Source: Marinobacter sp. (GTDB lineage: Bacteria; Pseudomonadota; Gammaproteobacteria; Pseudomonadales; Oleiphilaceae). Taken from it: a stretch of 64,000 nt of DNA. The stretch covers positions 24,768-88,767 of the forward strand of contig JACIZI010000012.1 of the NCBI GenBank assembly GCA_014359475.1, in the 5' to 3' direction. Within the stretch, counting starts at the first letter, position 1. Each line of letters opens with the position of its first letter. Shown in pieces: positions 1-10,575 of this stretch. Under the pieces are notes generated by a model. It made no database searches and was not told the DNA's origin. It saw nothing but the letters and a program-made list of their open reading frames with translations. The position numbers were made by a program, and so were the translations under genes.

Positions 1-756
1 CAACTCACCGCGCAGGGTTTCGATCACGGTCTGGATGTAGTGTTCACGATCCAGCCGCTTCTCATCCAGCAGGCGGGCAATTTTCTTGTAGGCAGAGGTG
101 TGCAGGTAACGGAAGGACAAATCTTCCAGTTCCCATTTGATATGGCCGATGCCCAGCCGGTGTGCCAGGGGGGCGTAGATGTCGAACACCTCGCCGGCGA
201 CCCGCATGCGCTTATCTTCCGGGGCATTTTTCACCGCACGGATGGCGCAGGTGCGCTCCGCAAGCTTGATCAGCGCCACCCGGACATCGTCAATCATGGT
301 GACCAGCATCTTGCGGACGTTGTCCAGCTGCCCCTGGCTCTGACCCAGCACACTGCCCTTGAGGGGATGGTGAAGTGCAGAGATAGCCGCCATCTGCAGC
401 ACACCGTTGATCAGGTCCGCCACCTCGTCACCGAACTCCTTTCGGATCACCTCGAGGCCGACCCGCTCTTCACGGACGGCGCGATACAGAATCGCGGCCA
501 CCAGGCTGGCCTGATCCAGATGCAGCTCCACCAGCACCTGGGCCATTTCGATACCGGTACGGAAACTGCTGGCACCGGGAGCCCAGAGGCGATCTTCGCG
601 CACCGCCTGCAAATCAATCTCCGCGGCCGTCTCACAAGCACGCCGGAACTGCTCCGGGTTCTCCAGATGAGTCTGGGACTCGATCTGACGCACCCAGCGC
701 TCGATGTCCACCTGGCCATCGCCGTTTACCGCGTAATCTTCCCTTACTTTCACCAT
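1..756 (-). CDS. relA: GTP pyrophosphokinase RelA (N-terminal 252 residues; gene runs off the window)
   Basis: Open frame from an ATG at 756 leftwards to base 1 with no stop, so the catalytic synthetase core and the C-terminal TGS/ACT regions lie outside the window. The N-terminus (MVKVREDYAV) and the segment DIYAPLAHRLGIGHIKWELE are typical of RelA/SpoT proteins. Where the hydrolase domain of SpoT carries its HD dyad, this protein reads LYRAVREERV, so hydrolysis is probably lost, as in RelA of other gammaproteobacteria. RelA makes (p)ppGpp on starved ribosomes. It lies 44 bp downstream of rlmD and is probably cotranscribed with cysM and rlmD. Confidence 0.93.
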   Translation of the reverse strand, partial: MVKVREDYAVNGDGQVDIERWVRQIESQTHLENPEQFRRACETAAEIDLQAVREDRLWAPGASSFRTGIEMAQVLVELHLDQASLVAAILYRAVREERVGLEVIRKEFGDEVADLINGVLQMAAISALHHPLKGSVLGQSQGQLDNVRKMLVTMIDDVRVALIKLAERTCAIRAVKNAPEDKRMRVAGEVFDIYAPLAHRLGIGHIKWELEDLSFRYLHTSAYKKIARLLDEKRLDREHYIQTVIETLRGEL

Positions 757-800
757 GTTACTCTTGTTCTGTTACCGGGCAGAATGCCATACCCGGCAAG

Positions 801-2141
801 TTACTTGCCCACCCTCTCGAACAGAGCCATCGACTCCACATGGGTGGTGTGAGGGAACATATCCATGACACCGGCCTGCACCAGCCGGTATCCATTGCTG
901 GTCAGCACACCCGCATCCCGGGCCAGGGTGGCCGGGTTGCAGGATACATACACAATCTTCCGTGCCCCGAAAGCCGTGAGGTACTCACATACCTCCCTCG
1001 CACCGGAACGGGGCGGATCAATCAGGATCCGGTCAAAGCCCTCGGCCGCCCAGGGCTCCGCTGTAAAGTCACCCTGCAAGTTGGCACCATGGAAGCGGAC
1101 ATTCTCAAGCCGGTTCAGTTCCGCATTTTCCCGGCCACGAACCACCATGGAATCATCACCTTCCACGCCAACGACTGCCCCGGCCCGCCGTGCCAGCGGC
1201 AGGGTAAAGTTCCCCAGCCCGCAGAACAGGTCCAGCACCCGGTCCCCGGGCCCGACATCCAGCCACTCCAGCGCCTGGTCAATCATCCGGCGGTTGATAT
1301 CCGCATTCACCTGGGTGAAATCCATCGGATGAAACTGCATCTTCAGGTCGTGGCCATTCAGCCGGTAGCCAAGCCGCTCGGGGCCGTCCGGTTCCGGCCA
1401 GATGCGATGCACCGTGTCCGGCCCCTTGGGCTGCAGATAGATATGCAAGTCATGGGCCTGACCAAAGGCAATCAACGCATCCCGGTCCTGGTCACTGAGC
1501 GAATCCATATTGCGGAACACCATGGCCGCCTCGTCATCCCCGCAGGCCACTTCCACCTGGGGAATACGCTGGAAGGCTTCCAGACTGAAAAGCAATTCCC
1601 GCAAGGGCGTGATCTTCTCGCCAATGCGTGGGTCCAGCACCGCGCAGCGGTCAATATCCGTCAGGAAGCTGTTGCGTTTTTCCCGGAAGCCCACCAGTAC
1701 GCTGTCCCGGGCCTTGACGAACCGCACGCCCAGCCGGGCCTTGCGGCGATAGGCCAGACCTTCAGAACGCATCGGCTCGACCCACCGCTGCGGTTCGATG
1801 CCCCCGAAATGGGCAAACTGTTCTTTGAGAGTGGCTTCCTTGAAGCGGATCTGGGCATCGGGCCCCATGTGCTGCAGGCTGCAGCCGCCACACAGGTCCG
1901 CATATTCACAGGGGGGGCTGACCCGCTCAGGGGATGCTTCAAGCACCTCGACCGTACGCAGTTCGTCAAATTTGCTGCGGGACGACAGCATCCTGGCCAT
2001 CACCGATTCGCCTGGCAGAGCCCCGTCCACAAAACGGGCCTTGCCGTCTTCCCGGGCGATGCCGCGCCCATCATGACTCAGGGTTTCAATCCGGCAATGC
2101 ACCGGTTCGGTGGGCAGGGACTTCCTGCGACGTCTGCTCAT
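801..2141 (-). CDS. rlmD: 23S rRNA (uracil-1939-C5)-methyltransferase
   Basis: 446 aa, the usual length for RlmD (RumA). An N-terminal TRAM-like domain (about 15-75) is followed by iron-sulfur ligands C78, C84, C87 and C166. A SAM-binding motif [18 protein letters not shown] lies near 302-319 and the catalytic nucleophile is C401 in [13 protein letters not shown]. The enzyme methylates U1939 of 23S rRNA using SAM. ATG start at 2141; the upstream ribosome site is weak (AAGAG). It sits between cysM (51 bp upstream) and relA (44 bp downstream) on the same strand, the common Pseudomonas-type order. Confidence 0.96.
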   Translation of the reverse strand: MSRRRRKSLPTEPVHCRIETLSHDGRGIAREDGKARFVDGALPGESVMARMLSSRSKFDELRTVEVLEASPERVSPPCEYADLCGGCSLQHMGPDAQIRFKEATLKEQFAHFGGIEPQRWVEPMRSEGLAYRRKARLGVRFVKARDSVLVGFREKRNSFLTDIDRCAVLDPRIGEKITPLRELLFSLEAFQRIPQVEVACGDDEAAMVFRNMDSLSDQDRDALIAFGQAHDLHIYLQPKGPDTVHRIWPEPDGPERLGYRLNGHDLKMQFHPMDFTQVNADINRRMIDQALEWLDVGPGDRVLDLFCGLGNFTLPLARRAGAVVGVEGDDSMVVRGRENAELNRLENVRFHGANLQGDFTAEPWAAEGFDRILIDPPRSGAREVCEYLTAFGARKIVYVSCNPATLARDAGVLTSNGYRLVQAGVMDMFPHTTHVESMALFERVGK

Positions 2142-2192
2142 ACTGTCTGTCTCTTGTTGCTCACATTACTCACATGGCGCAGGAGTGGGCCG

Positions 2193-3086
2193 TTACCCGG
2201 CCCGGAATACGCCGGTGGAAAGGTACCGGTCGCCGCGGTCACAGATAATGGCCACAATCACCGCATTTTCAACCTGCTTGCTCAGGCGCAGGGCGGCTGC
2301 GATTGCGCCGCCGGAGGATACACCACAAAAGATGCCCTCCTCCCGGGCCAGGGCTTGCATCGTCTGTTCGGCTTCCTGCTGGCCGACATCCAGCACCTCG
2401 TCCACCCGGGACGCATCAAAAATCTTCGGCAGGTAGGGCTCCGGCCAGCGACGGATGCCGGGAATCGCCGCTCCCTCGCTGGGCTGAAGTCCGATAATCT
2501 GAATATCCGGATTGCGTTCCTTCAGGTACCGGGAAACACCCATGATGGTACCGGTGGTGCCCATGGAACTGACAAAATGGGTTACCCGGCCGCCGGTCTG
2601 CTGCCAGATTTCCGGTCCGGTGGTGCGGTAATGGGCCAGCGGATTATCCGGGTTGGCAAACTGGTCCAGCACCCTGCCCTCGCCCCGTGCCTGCATATCC
2701 AGAGCCAGATCCCGGGCATACTCCATACCCTGCTCTTTGGTCACCGTAACCAGCTCGGCTCCGTAGGCCGCCATGGAGGCCCGGCGCTCCTCGCTCATAT
2801 TCTCTGGCATAATCAGCACCATGCGATAACCCTTGATCGCTGCCGCCATGGCCAGTGCAATACCGGTATTGCCGCTGGTAGCCTCGATCAGTGTATCGCC
2901 GGGTTGAATTTCGCCGCGCTTTTCCGCTTCCTGAATCATGCTGATCGCGGGCCGGTCTTTTACAGAACCGGCCGGGTTATCACCCTCCAGCTTGGCCAGA
3001 ATGGTATTACTGGTGTCCCCGGGCAGCCGTTGCAGCCTGACCAGTGGTGTCTGCCCGACATAGTCCTCGATGGTTGGAAATCTCAT
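2193..3086 (-). CDS. cysM: Cysteine synthase B (O-acetylserine sulfhydrylase B)
   Basis: 297 aa from the ATG at 3086, which has AGAAGG 8 nt upstream; a longer frame to 3236 has no family similarity. PLP-dependent fold type II enzyme: K43 in PAGSVKDRPA is the PLP lysine. The KDRPA context and the PSEGAAIPGIRRWPEPYLP segment point to CysM rather than CysK. It makes cysteine from O-acetylserine and sulfide or thiosulfate. It is divergent from barA across 283 bp and is the first gene of a likely cysM-rlmD-relA unit. Confidence 0.95.
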   Translation of the reverse strand: MRFPTIEDYVGQTPLVRLQRLPGDTSNTILAKLEGDNPAGSVKDRPAISMIQEAEKRGEIQPGDTLIEATSGNTGIALAMAAAIKGYRMVLIMPENMSEERRASMAAYGAELVTVTKEQGMEYARDLALDMQARGEGRVLDQFANPDNPLAHYRTTGPEIWQQTGGRVTHFVSSMGTTGTIMGVSRYLKERNPDIQIIGLQPSEGAAIPGIRRWPEPYLPKIFDASRVDEVLDVGQQEAEQTMQALAREEGIFCGVSSGGAIAAALRLSKQVENAVIVAIICDRGDRYLSTGVFRAG

Positions 3087-3369
3087 GCTCGGAACCTTCT
3101 CTCTCTGACCCTTGTATTCAGCCCCTTTCACGGGCCTGCAGGCAGTCGCAGTGACTGCCCCGCGGCAGCCATTGCCGACGACCTGTGTGGTACACTTCGG
3201 GACCGCATCATACGCTGATTCAGCGCGGTCGCCCAATAAGGGTTCTCGCTAAAACCATGACAACCGGCTATAACCGGCGGAAAATCACGGCACAGGTTGC
3301 CGTTTTTGTTTATTGTGACAGGGAAGATAACCGGTAGCCGCTACCGGACAGGCCAGACAGGAACACGAT

Positions 3370-6243
3370 ATGCGACGTTGGGGCATCCGCAAGAAGGTTT
3401 TGGTGGTTACGCTGGTTCCCACGCTGCTGACTACTCTGATGCTGGGCCTGTTCTTCACCTCCAGCTGGGTCATGAACATCGAAAGCCTGCTGCAGGACCG
3501 GGGTGACTCTCTTTCCCGACAACTGGCGGCCGGTGCGGAATATGGTTTGTTTACCGGCAACCGCAGCCTGCTGGCGAGCCTGTCCAGTGCCTTACTGGAA
3601 GAGCAGGATGTACGCGCCATCAGTTTTTATGATGCGGATCGCAAGCGCCTGCTGCACACCGGGCCCGGCCATTCCGAACAGGGACCCACAGAACTGCTCG
3701 ACCCGCAAAGGCCACGCCGTGTGTCCGCACACAGCAGCACCCTGTTCGTCACGCCGGTGTTTCTCCAGGACCTGATGGTCGAGAACCTGATGATGCCGGA
3801 TAACCGCCCGGACGCGGGCGATGCTGAGCGGCCGATCGGCTGGGTAGCGGTGGAGATGTCCCACACCCGCACGGAAAAAGAGACCTACAAGGCTTTATTC
3901 ATCTCCCTGCTACTGATTCTGGGGGGTGTCATTTTGAGCCTTCTGATTGCCCTGCACCTTAGCCGTTCCTTCACGGATCCGGTCTTCCAGCTCAATAAGG
4001 CGGTGGCGAAGCTGAAGGAAGGCAAGCTGGATACACGGGTCTATACCGGGGCCGGACCCGAGTTCGAACAACTGGAATCGGGCCTCAATCAGATGGCCGC
4101 CGCCCTGAGCCAGGCCCAGGCAGAAATGCAGCAGAACATCGACCAGGCCACTGAAGATCTGCGGGAAACCCTGGAAACCATCGAGATCCAGAACATCGAG
4201 CTGGACTTCGCCCGCAAGGAAGCCCTGGAAGCCAGCCGGGTCAAGTCGGAATTCCTGGCCAACATGTCCCACGAAATCCGCACGCCCCTGAACGGCATCA
4301 TCGGCTTTACCGAACTGCTGCTGAAAAGCCCTTTGCCCCGCCAACAGCGGGATCATTTGACCACTATCCGGAAATCCTCGGAAATCCTGCTGACCATCAT
4401 TAACGACATTCTGGATTTCTCCAAGATCGAGGCGGGCAAACTGCTACTGGATCGGGTGCCCTTCCAGTTGCGCGATATTGTCGAAGAAGTGATGGTCATG
4501 CTCGCACCTGCCGCCCATGAAAAGAACCTGGACCTGGTGCCCCTGGTCTACCAGGACGTGCCGGACAATCTGATGGGGGATCCGCTGCGGGTCAAACAGA
4601 TCATTACCAACCTGGTTAACAATGCCATCAAGTTTACCCAGACCGGCGAGGTCGTGCTGCGCGCCAGCCTGGATGAGGAAGATGAAAAAGAGAACAGGGT
4701 CACCTTGCGCCTGAGCGTCACGGACTCCGGCGTGGGGCTTTCCCGTGCCCAGCAGCAGTCGCTGTTCAACGCCTTCAGCCAGGCCGATGCGTCGACCGCC
4801 CGTCAGTACGGTGGCACCGGTCTGGGCCTGGCGATTTCCAAGCGACTGGTGGAAGAAATGGGCGGCAGAATCGGCCTTGAAAGCGAGCTGGGTAAAGGCT
4901 CCACCTTCTGGTTTACCCTTACGGCGGATCTGGCCGCCGGCCGGGAGAGTGGTCCGCCGCGGGATGCCCTGAAGGGAGAACGGGTGGTGTACCTGGAACA
5001 GCAACCCACATCCGGGCTGGCTGTCACTCACATGCTCAGTGAATGGGGCATGACGGTGGATGCCGCCTCATCACCAGCCACCCTGCAGGAGCGGGTGGAG
5101 GATGCCCAGCGCAGTCAGAACGGATATGCACTGGCAATCATCGGCATCAACCGGCACATGCTCAATTCCAGCCAGTACTGCAACCTGGTGCGCTCCCTGG
5201 AGCTGGAGCGCGACTGCCGTACCCTGCTGCTGACACCCACCCTGGAGAACCAGGGCACCCTGTTATCAGGGCTGGTCAGTGGCCATCTGACCAAGCCGGT
5301 TGGCCGGGAGTCCCTGTACAACGAATTGCTATTGCTGGTACACGGCATCCATTCCCCTGATGAGCCGGTCGAACGGCGGGCACAGGAGATGGACCTGCCC
5401 ATGCCCGGCAAAGCCCCCAGAGTTCTCGCGGTGGATGATAACGAAGCCAACCTGAAACTGGTGCTGACCCTGCTGGAAGACTGCCAGGTGCCGGCAGAAG
5501 GGGCGACAAGCGGCTTCGAAGCCATCAGCAAAGCCCGCAAAAATCAGTTTGATCTGGTATTCATGGACCTGCAGATGCCCGGTATGGACGGAGTGGAGGC
5601 GGTACGCCGCCTCCGCAGTATGGACACCGGTGCCCGCAAGATGCCGATTATTGCCCTGACGGCCCATGCACTCGCAGAGGAACAGGACCGGTTGGTCGAG
5701 CAGGGTTTCAACGGTTATCTGGCCAAACCCCTGAGCAACAGCCAGCTGGAAGATATCCTGCAAGAGTACACCGGTTACCAGTGCCCGCGGAAACCCGGCG
5801 ACCGGCTGCAGGACCTGCCGGAAATACGGGACACCCGTCGCCCCCTGCGCCCGTCAACGCGCAACAAGCGGCTGGATTGTGTGAGTGTGGAGGAAGGTAT
5901 CCGGCTGGCAGCCGGCAAGGCGGACCTCGCAGAAGAGCTGTTCAGCATTCTGGTCGAGCAGCTTTATACCGATCTGCCCCGGATCAAGTCTCTCTGGGAG
6001 CAGGAAGATGCCGACGAACTGCTGGAATGCGTACATAAGCTTCATGGAGCAACCCGCTACTGCGGTGTCCCGGAGTTGCGGGAAGCCGCCAACCAACTGG
6101 AAACGGCGCTCAAGAATAAGGCCGCCAACACCGGTTACCTGAAAGACCAGCTGATTGCGGCTATAGAACGACTCCGGACCTGGAGTGACGAGACCGACTG
6201 GCAGAACCTGTTCCGCAACCAGCAGCAGACCGCCACTTCCTGA
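3370..6243 (+). CDS. barA: Hybrid sensor histidine kinase GacS/BarA
   Basis: 957 aa tripartite kinase: TM1 about 10-32, periplasmic region, TM2 about 174-197, HAMP about 198-250, HisKA with H301 ([10 protein letters not shown]), HATPase N-box [10 protein letters not shown] near 414-423 and [10 protein letters not shown] near 481-490. A pseudo-receiver at about 535-655 lacks the phospho-Asp context. The true receiver has VDD at 688-690 and D733 ([11 protein letters not shown]). The C-terminal Hpt carries H889 in [12 protein letters not shown]. In this family phosphate passes H-D-H to GacA/UvrY, which activates the Csr small RNAs. Divergent from cysM, as in Pseudomonas; the response regulator is not in the window. 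Confidence 0.95.
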   Translation: MRRWGIRKKVLVVTLVPTLLTTLMLGLFFTSSWVMNIESLLQDRGDSLSRQLAAGAEYGLFTGNRSLLASLSSALLEEQDVRAISFYDADRKRLLHTGPGHSEQGPTELLDPQRPRRVSAHSSTLFVTPVFLQDLMVENLMMPDNRPDAGDAERPIGWVAVEMSHTRTEKETYKALFISLLLILGGVILSLLIALHLSRSFTDPVFQLNKAVAKLKEGKLDTRVYTGAGPEFEQLESGLNQMAAALSQAQAEMQQNIDQATEDLRETLETIEIQNIELDFARKEALEASRVKSEFLANMSHEIRTPLNGIIGFTELLLKSPLPRQQRDHLTTIRKSSEILLTIINDILDFSKIEAGKLLLDRVPFQLRDIVEEVMVMLAPAAHEKNLDLVPLVYQDVPDNLMGDPLRVKQIITNLVNNAIKFTQTGEVVLRASLDEEDEKENRVTLRLSVTDSGVGLSRAQQQSLFNAFSQADASTARQYGGTGLGLAISKRLVEEMGGRIGLESELGKGSTFWFTLTADLAAGRESGPPRDALKGERVVYLEQQPTSGLAVTHMLSEWGMTVDAASSPATLQERVEDAQRSQNGYALAIIGINRHMLNSSQYCNLVRSLELERDCRTLLLTPTLENQGTLLSGLVSGHLTKPVGRESLYNELLLLVHGIHSPDEPVERRAQEMDLPMPGKAPRVLAVDDNEANLKLVLTLLEDCQVPAEGATSGFEAISKARKNQFDLVFMDLQMPGMDGVEAVRRLRSMDTGARKMPIIALTAHALAEEQDRLVEQGFNGYLAKPLSNSQLEDILQEYTGYQCPRKPGDRLQDLPEIRDTRRPLRPSTRNKRLDCVSVEEGIRLAAGKADLAEELFSILVEQLYTDLPRIKSLWEQEDADELLECVHKLHGATRYCGVPELREAANQLETALKNKAANTGYLKDQLIAAIERLRTWSDETDWQNLFRNQQQTATS

Positions 6244-6276
6244 ACGGGGTTCAGGGGCAGGTTCAGGAGCAGGCAG

Positions 6277-7023
6277 TCAGGAGCCGGAAGCATCCCGGGC
6301 CCGATCGAGAATATCGCGCATGTCCCGCACAGCCTGCCTCAGCCCGGTGAATACCGCCCGGGCAATGATGGCATGACCGATATTCAGTTCATTGATGCCC
6401 GGCAGTGCCGCCACGGCCTCGGTGTTGTGATAGTGCAAGCCGTGCCCTGCATTCACCTTCAGCTCCTTGCGCCGGGCGTAGTCCACTGCACTGGCCAGCT
6501 TGGCAAGGGTGGCCGATACCTGCTCCGGGCTTTTGGCCTCGGCGTACTCACCGGTGTGCAATTCAATCACCGGTGCCCCGCATCGCACGGCCGCGTCTAT
6601 CTGCGCCGTGTCGGGGTCAATAAACAGAGAGACCTCTGCACCGATTCTGGCCAGCCGGTCACAGGCTGAGGCAATCCGCGCTTCCTGCCCTTCCACATCG
6701 AGACCACCTTCGGTGGTCAGCTCCTCACGTTTTTCCGGTACCAGACAGACACATTCCGGCCGCACCTGCTCTGCGAACTCCAGCATGGCATCCGTAACGG
6801 CCATTTCCAGGTTCATTCGGGTGTTGAGGGTCTGGCGCAGCAGAAGCACATCGCGGTCCTGGATATGCCGCCGGTCTTCCCGGGGGTGGAGGGTAATGCC
6901 ATCCGCCCCCGCTTCCTCCGCCAGCATGGCTGCCTGAACAGGGTCCGGATAACGGGTGCCACGTGCCTGGCGCAGGGTGGCCACATGGTCAATATTCACT
7001 CCCAGCAGTACTCGGTTACTCAT
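6277..7023 (-). CDS. pdxJ: Pyridoxine 5'-phosphate synthase
   Basis: 248 aa, full length. N-terminus [19 protein letters not shown] is the family signature, followed by [13 protein letters not shown] (phosphate/substrate loop) and HTGEYAEA. PdxJ condenses 1-deoxy-D-xylulose 5-phosphate with 3-amino-2-oxopropyl phosphate to give pyridoxine phosphate, in the cytoplasm. Its ATG lies inside the end of recO (8-bp overlap), so it is translationally coupled as the last gene of the lepA-to-pdxJ operon. It converges with barA 33 bp away. Confidence 0.97.
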   Translation of the reverse strand: MSNRVLLGVNIDHVATLRQARGTRYPDPVQAAMLAEEAGADGITLHPREDRRHIQDRDVLLLRQTLNTRMNLEMAVTDAMLEFAEQVRPECVCLVPEKREELTTEGGLDVEGQEARIASACDRLARIGAEVSLFIDPDTAQIDAAVRCGAPVIELHTGEYAEAKSPEQVSATLAKLASAVDYARRKELKVNAGHGLHYHNTEAVAALPGINELNIGHAIIARAVFTGLRQAVRDMRDILDRARDASGS

Positions 7024-7735
7024 TGCGCTTTCTCCCTTTATTCCGGAACAGATCCCGGCTTTTCAGCGGCCGCCCCTGTAACAGAAAATCCACCAATGTT
7101 CTCATCACCCGCTTGGCAGTACGGCGGGCTTCCGGCGCTTCCAGATCGCCGGCTTCCAGCGCCAGCAGCGCTTCACCCGGCAGACCACAGACACCCTGCC
7201 CGGTCGGCACCGCCACTATGCCCTGCTGAGGATCATAGCAATAGTGCTGGTGCGGCTGCACCCTGGCCCCCTGATCCGTCCGTCCCCAACTGAAACCGTA
7301 GCCGAGGCTATCGCACAGCGCCCCTTCGAAACGACGCAGTACCGGCTCGATATCCTGCTGCAACGACAGGCATTCCAGTGCCTCGATATAGGCCGCAAAA
7401 AGTTCCGGGTGGGGATCACCCTGGGGCAGCAGCAATTGCAGCAATTCGTTCAGATAAAACCCGCTATAGAGCCCGTGGCCGCCGGCGATCACTGGTCCCC
7501 TGCGGCTTTCTGCCTGAATCAGGGTTTTCAGATCACTGCGCCCGGACCAGTCCAGCAGCAACGGCTGGAAGGGCTGCAGCAGGGCTTTCAAGGGGCTTTT
7601 CGGGCCGGTTGCACCGCGCGCCACCAGGGAGATGCGGCCGTGACTGAGGCTGAACACATCCACCAGCAGGCTGGTTTCCCGGTAGGGGCGGCGGTGTATG
7701 ACGTAGGCAGGCTCCTGCCGGCTACCGGCACTCAT
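7016..7735 (-). CDS. recO: DNA repair protein RecO
   Basis: 239 aa. The N-terminal OB fold starts with [20 protein letters not shown], followed by [25 protein letters not shown], both characteristic of RecO. RecO helps load RecA onto SSB-coated single-strand DNA in the RecFOR pathway. The C-terminal domain shows no obvious zinc-finger cysteine set, as in other gammaproteobacterial RecO. It begins 10 bp after era and overlaps pdxJ by 8 bp in the conserved rnc-era-recO-pdxJ order. Confidence 0.95.
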   Translation of the reverse strand: MSAGSRQEPAYVIHRRPYRETSLLVDVFSLSHGRISLVARGATGPKSPLKALLQPFQPLLLDWSGRSDLKTLIQAESRRGPVIAGGHGLYSGFYLNELLQLLLPQGDPHPELFAAYIEALECLSLQQDIEPVLRRFEGALCDSLGYGFSWGRTDQGARVQPHQHYCYDPQQGIVAVPTGQGVCGLPGEALLALEAGDLEAPEARRTAKRVMRTLVDFLLQGRPLKSRDLFRNKGRKRNE

Positions 7736-7745
7736 GCGGACAACC

Positions 7746-8666
7746 TCAGAGGTCGTTCATTCCAAGACTCTTCAGAGCTCTGTCGCTATCCGCCCAGCCC
7801 CGCCGGACCTTGACCCAGAGGCGCAGCATCACCTTCTGGTCAAGCATCCGCTCAATGTCGAGGCGGGCTTCCTGGCCGATACGTCGGATCCGCTCACCCC
7901 GGTCACCAATCAGTATCTTCTTCTGGCCTTCCCTTTCCACCAGAATCAATGCGGAAATATGCACGATCCTCGGCTCGGTGCGGAATTCTTCGATCTCGAC
8001 GGCCGTGGAATAGGGCAATTCGTCGCCCAGTTGCCGGGTGATCTTTTCCCGGACAATCTCGGATACCAGGAACCGCTGGCTGCGATCAGTGATCTGGTCA
8101 TCCGGGTAAAAGTGGATACTCTGGGGCAAGAACCGGCTGACGGCTGTCTCCAACGGCTCCAGGTTGATTTCCTTGAGAGCCGAGAGGGGGATAATCTCCG
8201 CAAATTCCCGCCTGGCAGACAACATTTCCAGATGAGGCAGCAGCAAGTCCTTGTTTTCCAGCCGGTCAACCTTGTTGACCGCCAGTATTACCGGGCACCT
8301 GACCCCGGAAAGCTTGTTCAGCACCATTTCGTCGGATTCGGTCCAGTGGGTCTGGTCTACCACGAACACCACCACATCCACCCCGGAAAGAGCGGAACTG
8401 GCGGCGCGATTCATGTAGCGGTTCAACGCCCTTGGCTCATCCTCATGCATTCCGGGGGTATCCACGTACACCGCCTGGACCGGCCCCTCTGTCTTGATCC
8501 CCAGCACCTGATGGCGGGTAGTCTGGGGCTTGCGGGAGGTAATACTCAGCTTCTGGCCCAGAATATGGTTCAGCAGGGTGGACTTGCCCACATTGGGCCG
8601 CCCCACAATGGCCACAAATCCACAGCGACTGTCTGGATTCTCCGGGCGGGTAAAGTCTTCAGTCAT
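7746..8666 (-). CDS. era: Ribosome-assembly GTPase Era
   Basis: 306 aa from the ATG at 8666, which overlaps the rnc stop as ATGA; the longer frame to 8780 lies inside rnc. G1 loop GRPNVGKST (22-30), G3 [10 protein letters not shown]4 NKVD, then a C-terminal KH domain with [20 protein letters not shown]. Era binds the 3' end of 16S rRNA and acts in 30S assembly. Part of the rnc-era-recO-pdxJ unit. Confidence 0.97.
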   Translation of the reverse strand: MTEDFTRPENPDSRCGFVAIVGRPNVGKSTLLNHILGQKLSITSRKPQTTRHQVLGIKTEGPVQAVYVDTPGMHEDEPRALNRYMNRAASSALSGVDVVVFVVDQTHWTESDEMVLNKLSGVRCPVILAVNKVDRLENKDLLLPHLEMLSARREFAEIIPLSALKEINLEPLETAVSRFLPQSIHFYPDDQITDRSQRFLVSEIVREKITRQLGDELPYSTAVEIEEFRTEPRIVHISALILVEREGQKKILIGDRGERIRRIGQEARLDIERMLDQKVMLRLWVKVRRGWADSDRALKSLGMNDL

Positions 8667-9352
8667 GGCGTTTCCACTCCCAGTTCGCGAAGGGCGTTGC
8701 GGGCGGCTTCCTGTTCCGCCACCCGGCGGCTTGAGCCGGTTCCCGTGGTTTTCCGGTCCAGGGAGTTGAGTTCGCAGCACACATGAAAGATTTGCTGATG
8801 AGCCTCACCGTCCACGGAAACCACCTTATAGCTGGGCAAGGGGTATTGTCGTGACTGCAGATACTCCTGCAGCCGGGTCTTGGGATCTTTCTGGGTGTCC
8901 TGCAGATCCAGTCGGGCGAGACGTTCCCGGAACCAGCAAAGCACCCGTTCCCTGCAGGTATAGAAATCGCTGTCCAGATATATGGCTCCGATAATCGATT
9001 CCACCGCATCCGCCAGAATGGACTCACGCCGGTATCCGCCGCTTTTAAGTTCGCCGGAGCCAAGTCGCAGGTAGTCCCCCAATCCGAACTCACGCCCAAT
9101 CTCGGCCAGGGTAACGCCCTTCACCATCCGCGCCCGCAAACGGCTCAACTGCCCCTCCCTGGCCTTCTCGAAATTCAGGTACAGGTGTTCGGCAATCACC
9201 ATGTTCACAATGGAATCGCCCAGAAATTCCAGACGTTCATTGTTGCTGTTACCAAAGCTCCTGTGGGTCAGCGCCAGATTGAGCAACTCCGGGTCACGGA
9301 AGTCATAGCCTATCTGCCGCTGCAATCTGTCCAGATCCGGGGTGGAAATCAC
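8663..9352 (-). CDS. rnc: Ribonuclease III
   Basis: 229 aa. The RNase III signature [20 protein letters not shown] carries the catalytic acidic residues; a C-terminal double-stranded RNA-binding domain (about 155-228) ends with [20 protein letters not shown]. It cleaves double-stranded RNA in rRNA and mRNA processing, and rnc often autoregulates. The start is GTG at 9352, overlapping the stop of the DUF4845 gene as GTGA, so the two are probably translationally coupled. It overlaps era by 4 bp. Confidence 0.96.
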   Translation of the reverse strand: MISTPDLDRLQRQIGYDFRDPELLNLALTHRSFGNSNNERLEFLGDSIVNMVIAEHLYLNFEKAREGQLSRLRARMVKGVTLAEIGREFGLGDYLRLGSGELKSGGYRRESILADAVESIIGAIYLDSDFYTCRERVLCWFRERLARLDLQDTQKDPKTRLQEYLQSRQYPLPSYKVVSVDGEAHQQIFHVCCELNSLDRKTTGTGSSRRVAEQEAARNALRELGVETP

Positions 9353-9732
9353 TCGCCTCTCATCTCATATTCATGTCGGAATTCAATCACCGCATCCACA
9401 TTGAAGAACAGATCGGTGCGCACTTCATACTCCACGGTTATCAACGCCACATCGCCGCGCTTTTCCATGGTTACGTAGGAGGCATCAAAATTATCCACGT
9501 TATTGACCTGCAGCTGTTTCTTTACCCAGTTGCGCAGCTGCACCGGGGTCATTGCAACAGGATTTTCGTTTTCATCCAGCCGCTCCATCAACTTCTGCAC
9601 GGTCAGGTCATCGATGTAGGCGGGTGCCAGGCGCCCCACGAGCATCAGCAGACCACCAAAAAACAACACCATGACCAGCATGACGAATGTGGATGCCCCG
9701 GTCTGTCGATGCACAAAACGCTTGTTATTCAT
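9349..9732 (-). CDS. DUF4845 membrane protein, lepB-rnc intergenic type
   Basis: 127 aa. A basic N-terminus ([14 protein letters not shown]) and one hydrophobic segment at about 14-34 ([19 protein letters not shown]) are followed by a roughly 90-residue soluble domain ending in [15 protein letters not shown]. This matches the DUF4845 family, which in many gammaproteobacteria lies between signal peptidase I and RNase III. It is probably a single-pass inner-membrane protein; no biochemical role is known to me. 26 bp downstream of lepB and overlapping rnc by 4 bp. Confidence 0.85.
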   Translation of the reverse strand: MNNKRFVHRQTGASTFVMLVMVLFFGGLLMLVGRLAPAYIDDLTVQKLMERLDENENPVAMTPVQLRNWVKKQLQVNNVDNFDASYVTMEKRGDVALITVEYEVRTDLFFNVDAVIEFRHEYEMRGE

Positions 9733-9758
9733 CTTGCTGGTCTCCGAAAAGGTTCACG

Positions 9759-10541
9759 TCACTCAATCAGGCCCACACGATCAAACGATGGCAGGCTGGT
9801 CAGGGATTCCCAGTGCATCCAGATGGCAAACGCCTTACCGACAACCATGCTATCCGGAACCATACCCCAGAACCGGCTGTCATTGCTGTTATCGCGATTG
9901 TCGCCCATCACAAAGTAATGCCCTTCCGGAACCTGCCATACTCCCTCGCCCCTGCCGCTGGAGGGGCTGGTACCTACAAAAATACGGTGTTCGGTACCCA
10001 TCAGATACTCGACCCGCAGATTGACCGGCGGAATGCGGGCAATCGATTCTGTCGGAATCTTCTCGCCATTAATGAACAGTTGCCGGTCCTGGTAACGTAT
10101 CCGGTCACCGGGCAAGCCGATCACGCGCTTGATGTAATTGGTGGCACCATCGACAGGATAGCGGAAAACCATCACATCACCCCGTTGCGGGTCTCCGACA
10201 TCCAGTATCTTGGTGCCGGCGACTGGCAAACGCAGGCCATAAGCGTACTTGTTCACCAGAATAAAGTCGCCTACCTCGAGGGTAGGCAACATGGAGCCGG
10301 AGGGTATCTGGAAAGGCTCCACCAGGAATGAGCGCAGCACCAGCACCACGGCAAGCACCGGAAAAAACGAGCGACTCAAATCGACCAGATAGGGTTCGGG
10401 CGCTGCGTCCTCATCGGATCTGCCTGCCGCTGCCGGCGTATTCGCCTTCCGGCGCTTGCGCAAAAACAACAAGTCCGCCAGCCAGATAGCACCGGTCGTC
10501 AGGGTCAGTACAACCAGTACCAGGGGAAAATCGATATCCAT
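9759..10541 (-). CDS. lepB: Signal peptidase I (LepB)
   Basis: 260 aa. TM1 about 4-26, a charged cytoplasmic loop, TM2 about 58-74, then the periplasmic catalytic domain. Catalytic serine S83 lies in IPSGSMLPTL and the general-base lysine K138 in NYIKRVIGLPGD; box E reads YFVMGDNRDNSNDSR. It removes signal peptides from exported proteins. Slightly shorter than the E. coli enzyme (324 aa) but similar to Pseudomonas LepB. 34 bp downstream of lepA. Confidence 0.97.
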   Translation of the reverse strand: MDIDFPLVLVVLTLTTGAIWLADLLFLRKRRKANTPAAAGRSDEDAAPEPYLVDLSRSFFPVLAVVLVLRSFLVEPFQIPSGSMLPTLEVGDFILVNKYAYGLRLPVAGTKILDVGDPQRGDVMVFRYPVDGATNYIKRVIGLPGDRIRYQDRQLFINGEKIPTESIARIPPVNLRVEYLMGTEHRIFVGTSPSSGRGEGVWQVPEGHYFVMGDNRDNSNDSRFWGMVPDSMVVGKAFAIWMHWESLTSLPSFDRVGLIE

Positions 10542-10575
10542 TCAGGTGCCTTTTTGTCTTTGTCTGGTTCTTTGT

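Noticed and set aside
840-3218. A 792-codon plus-strand frame opposite rlmD and cysM
   Set aside because: It is antisense to two clearly recognised genes and arises from the high-GC codon usage; no family similarity.
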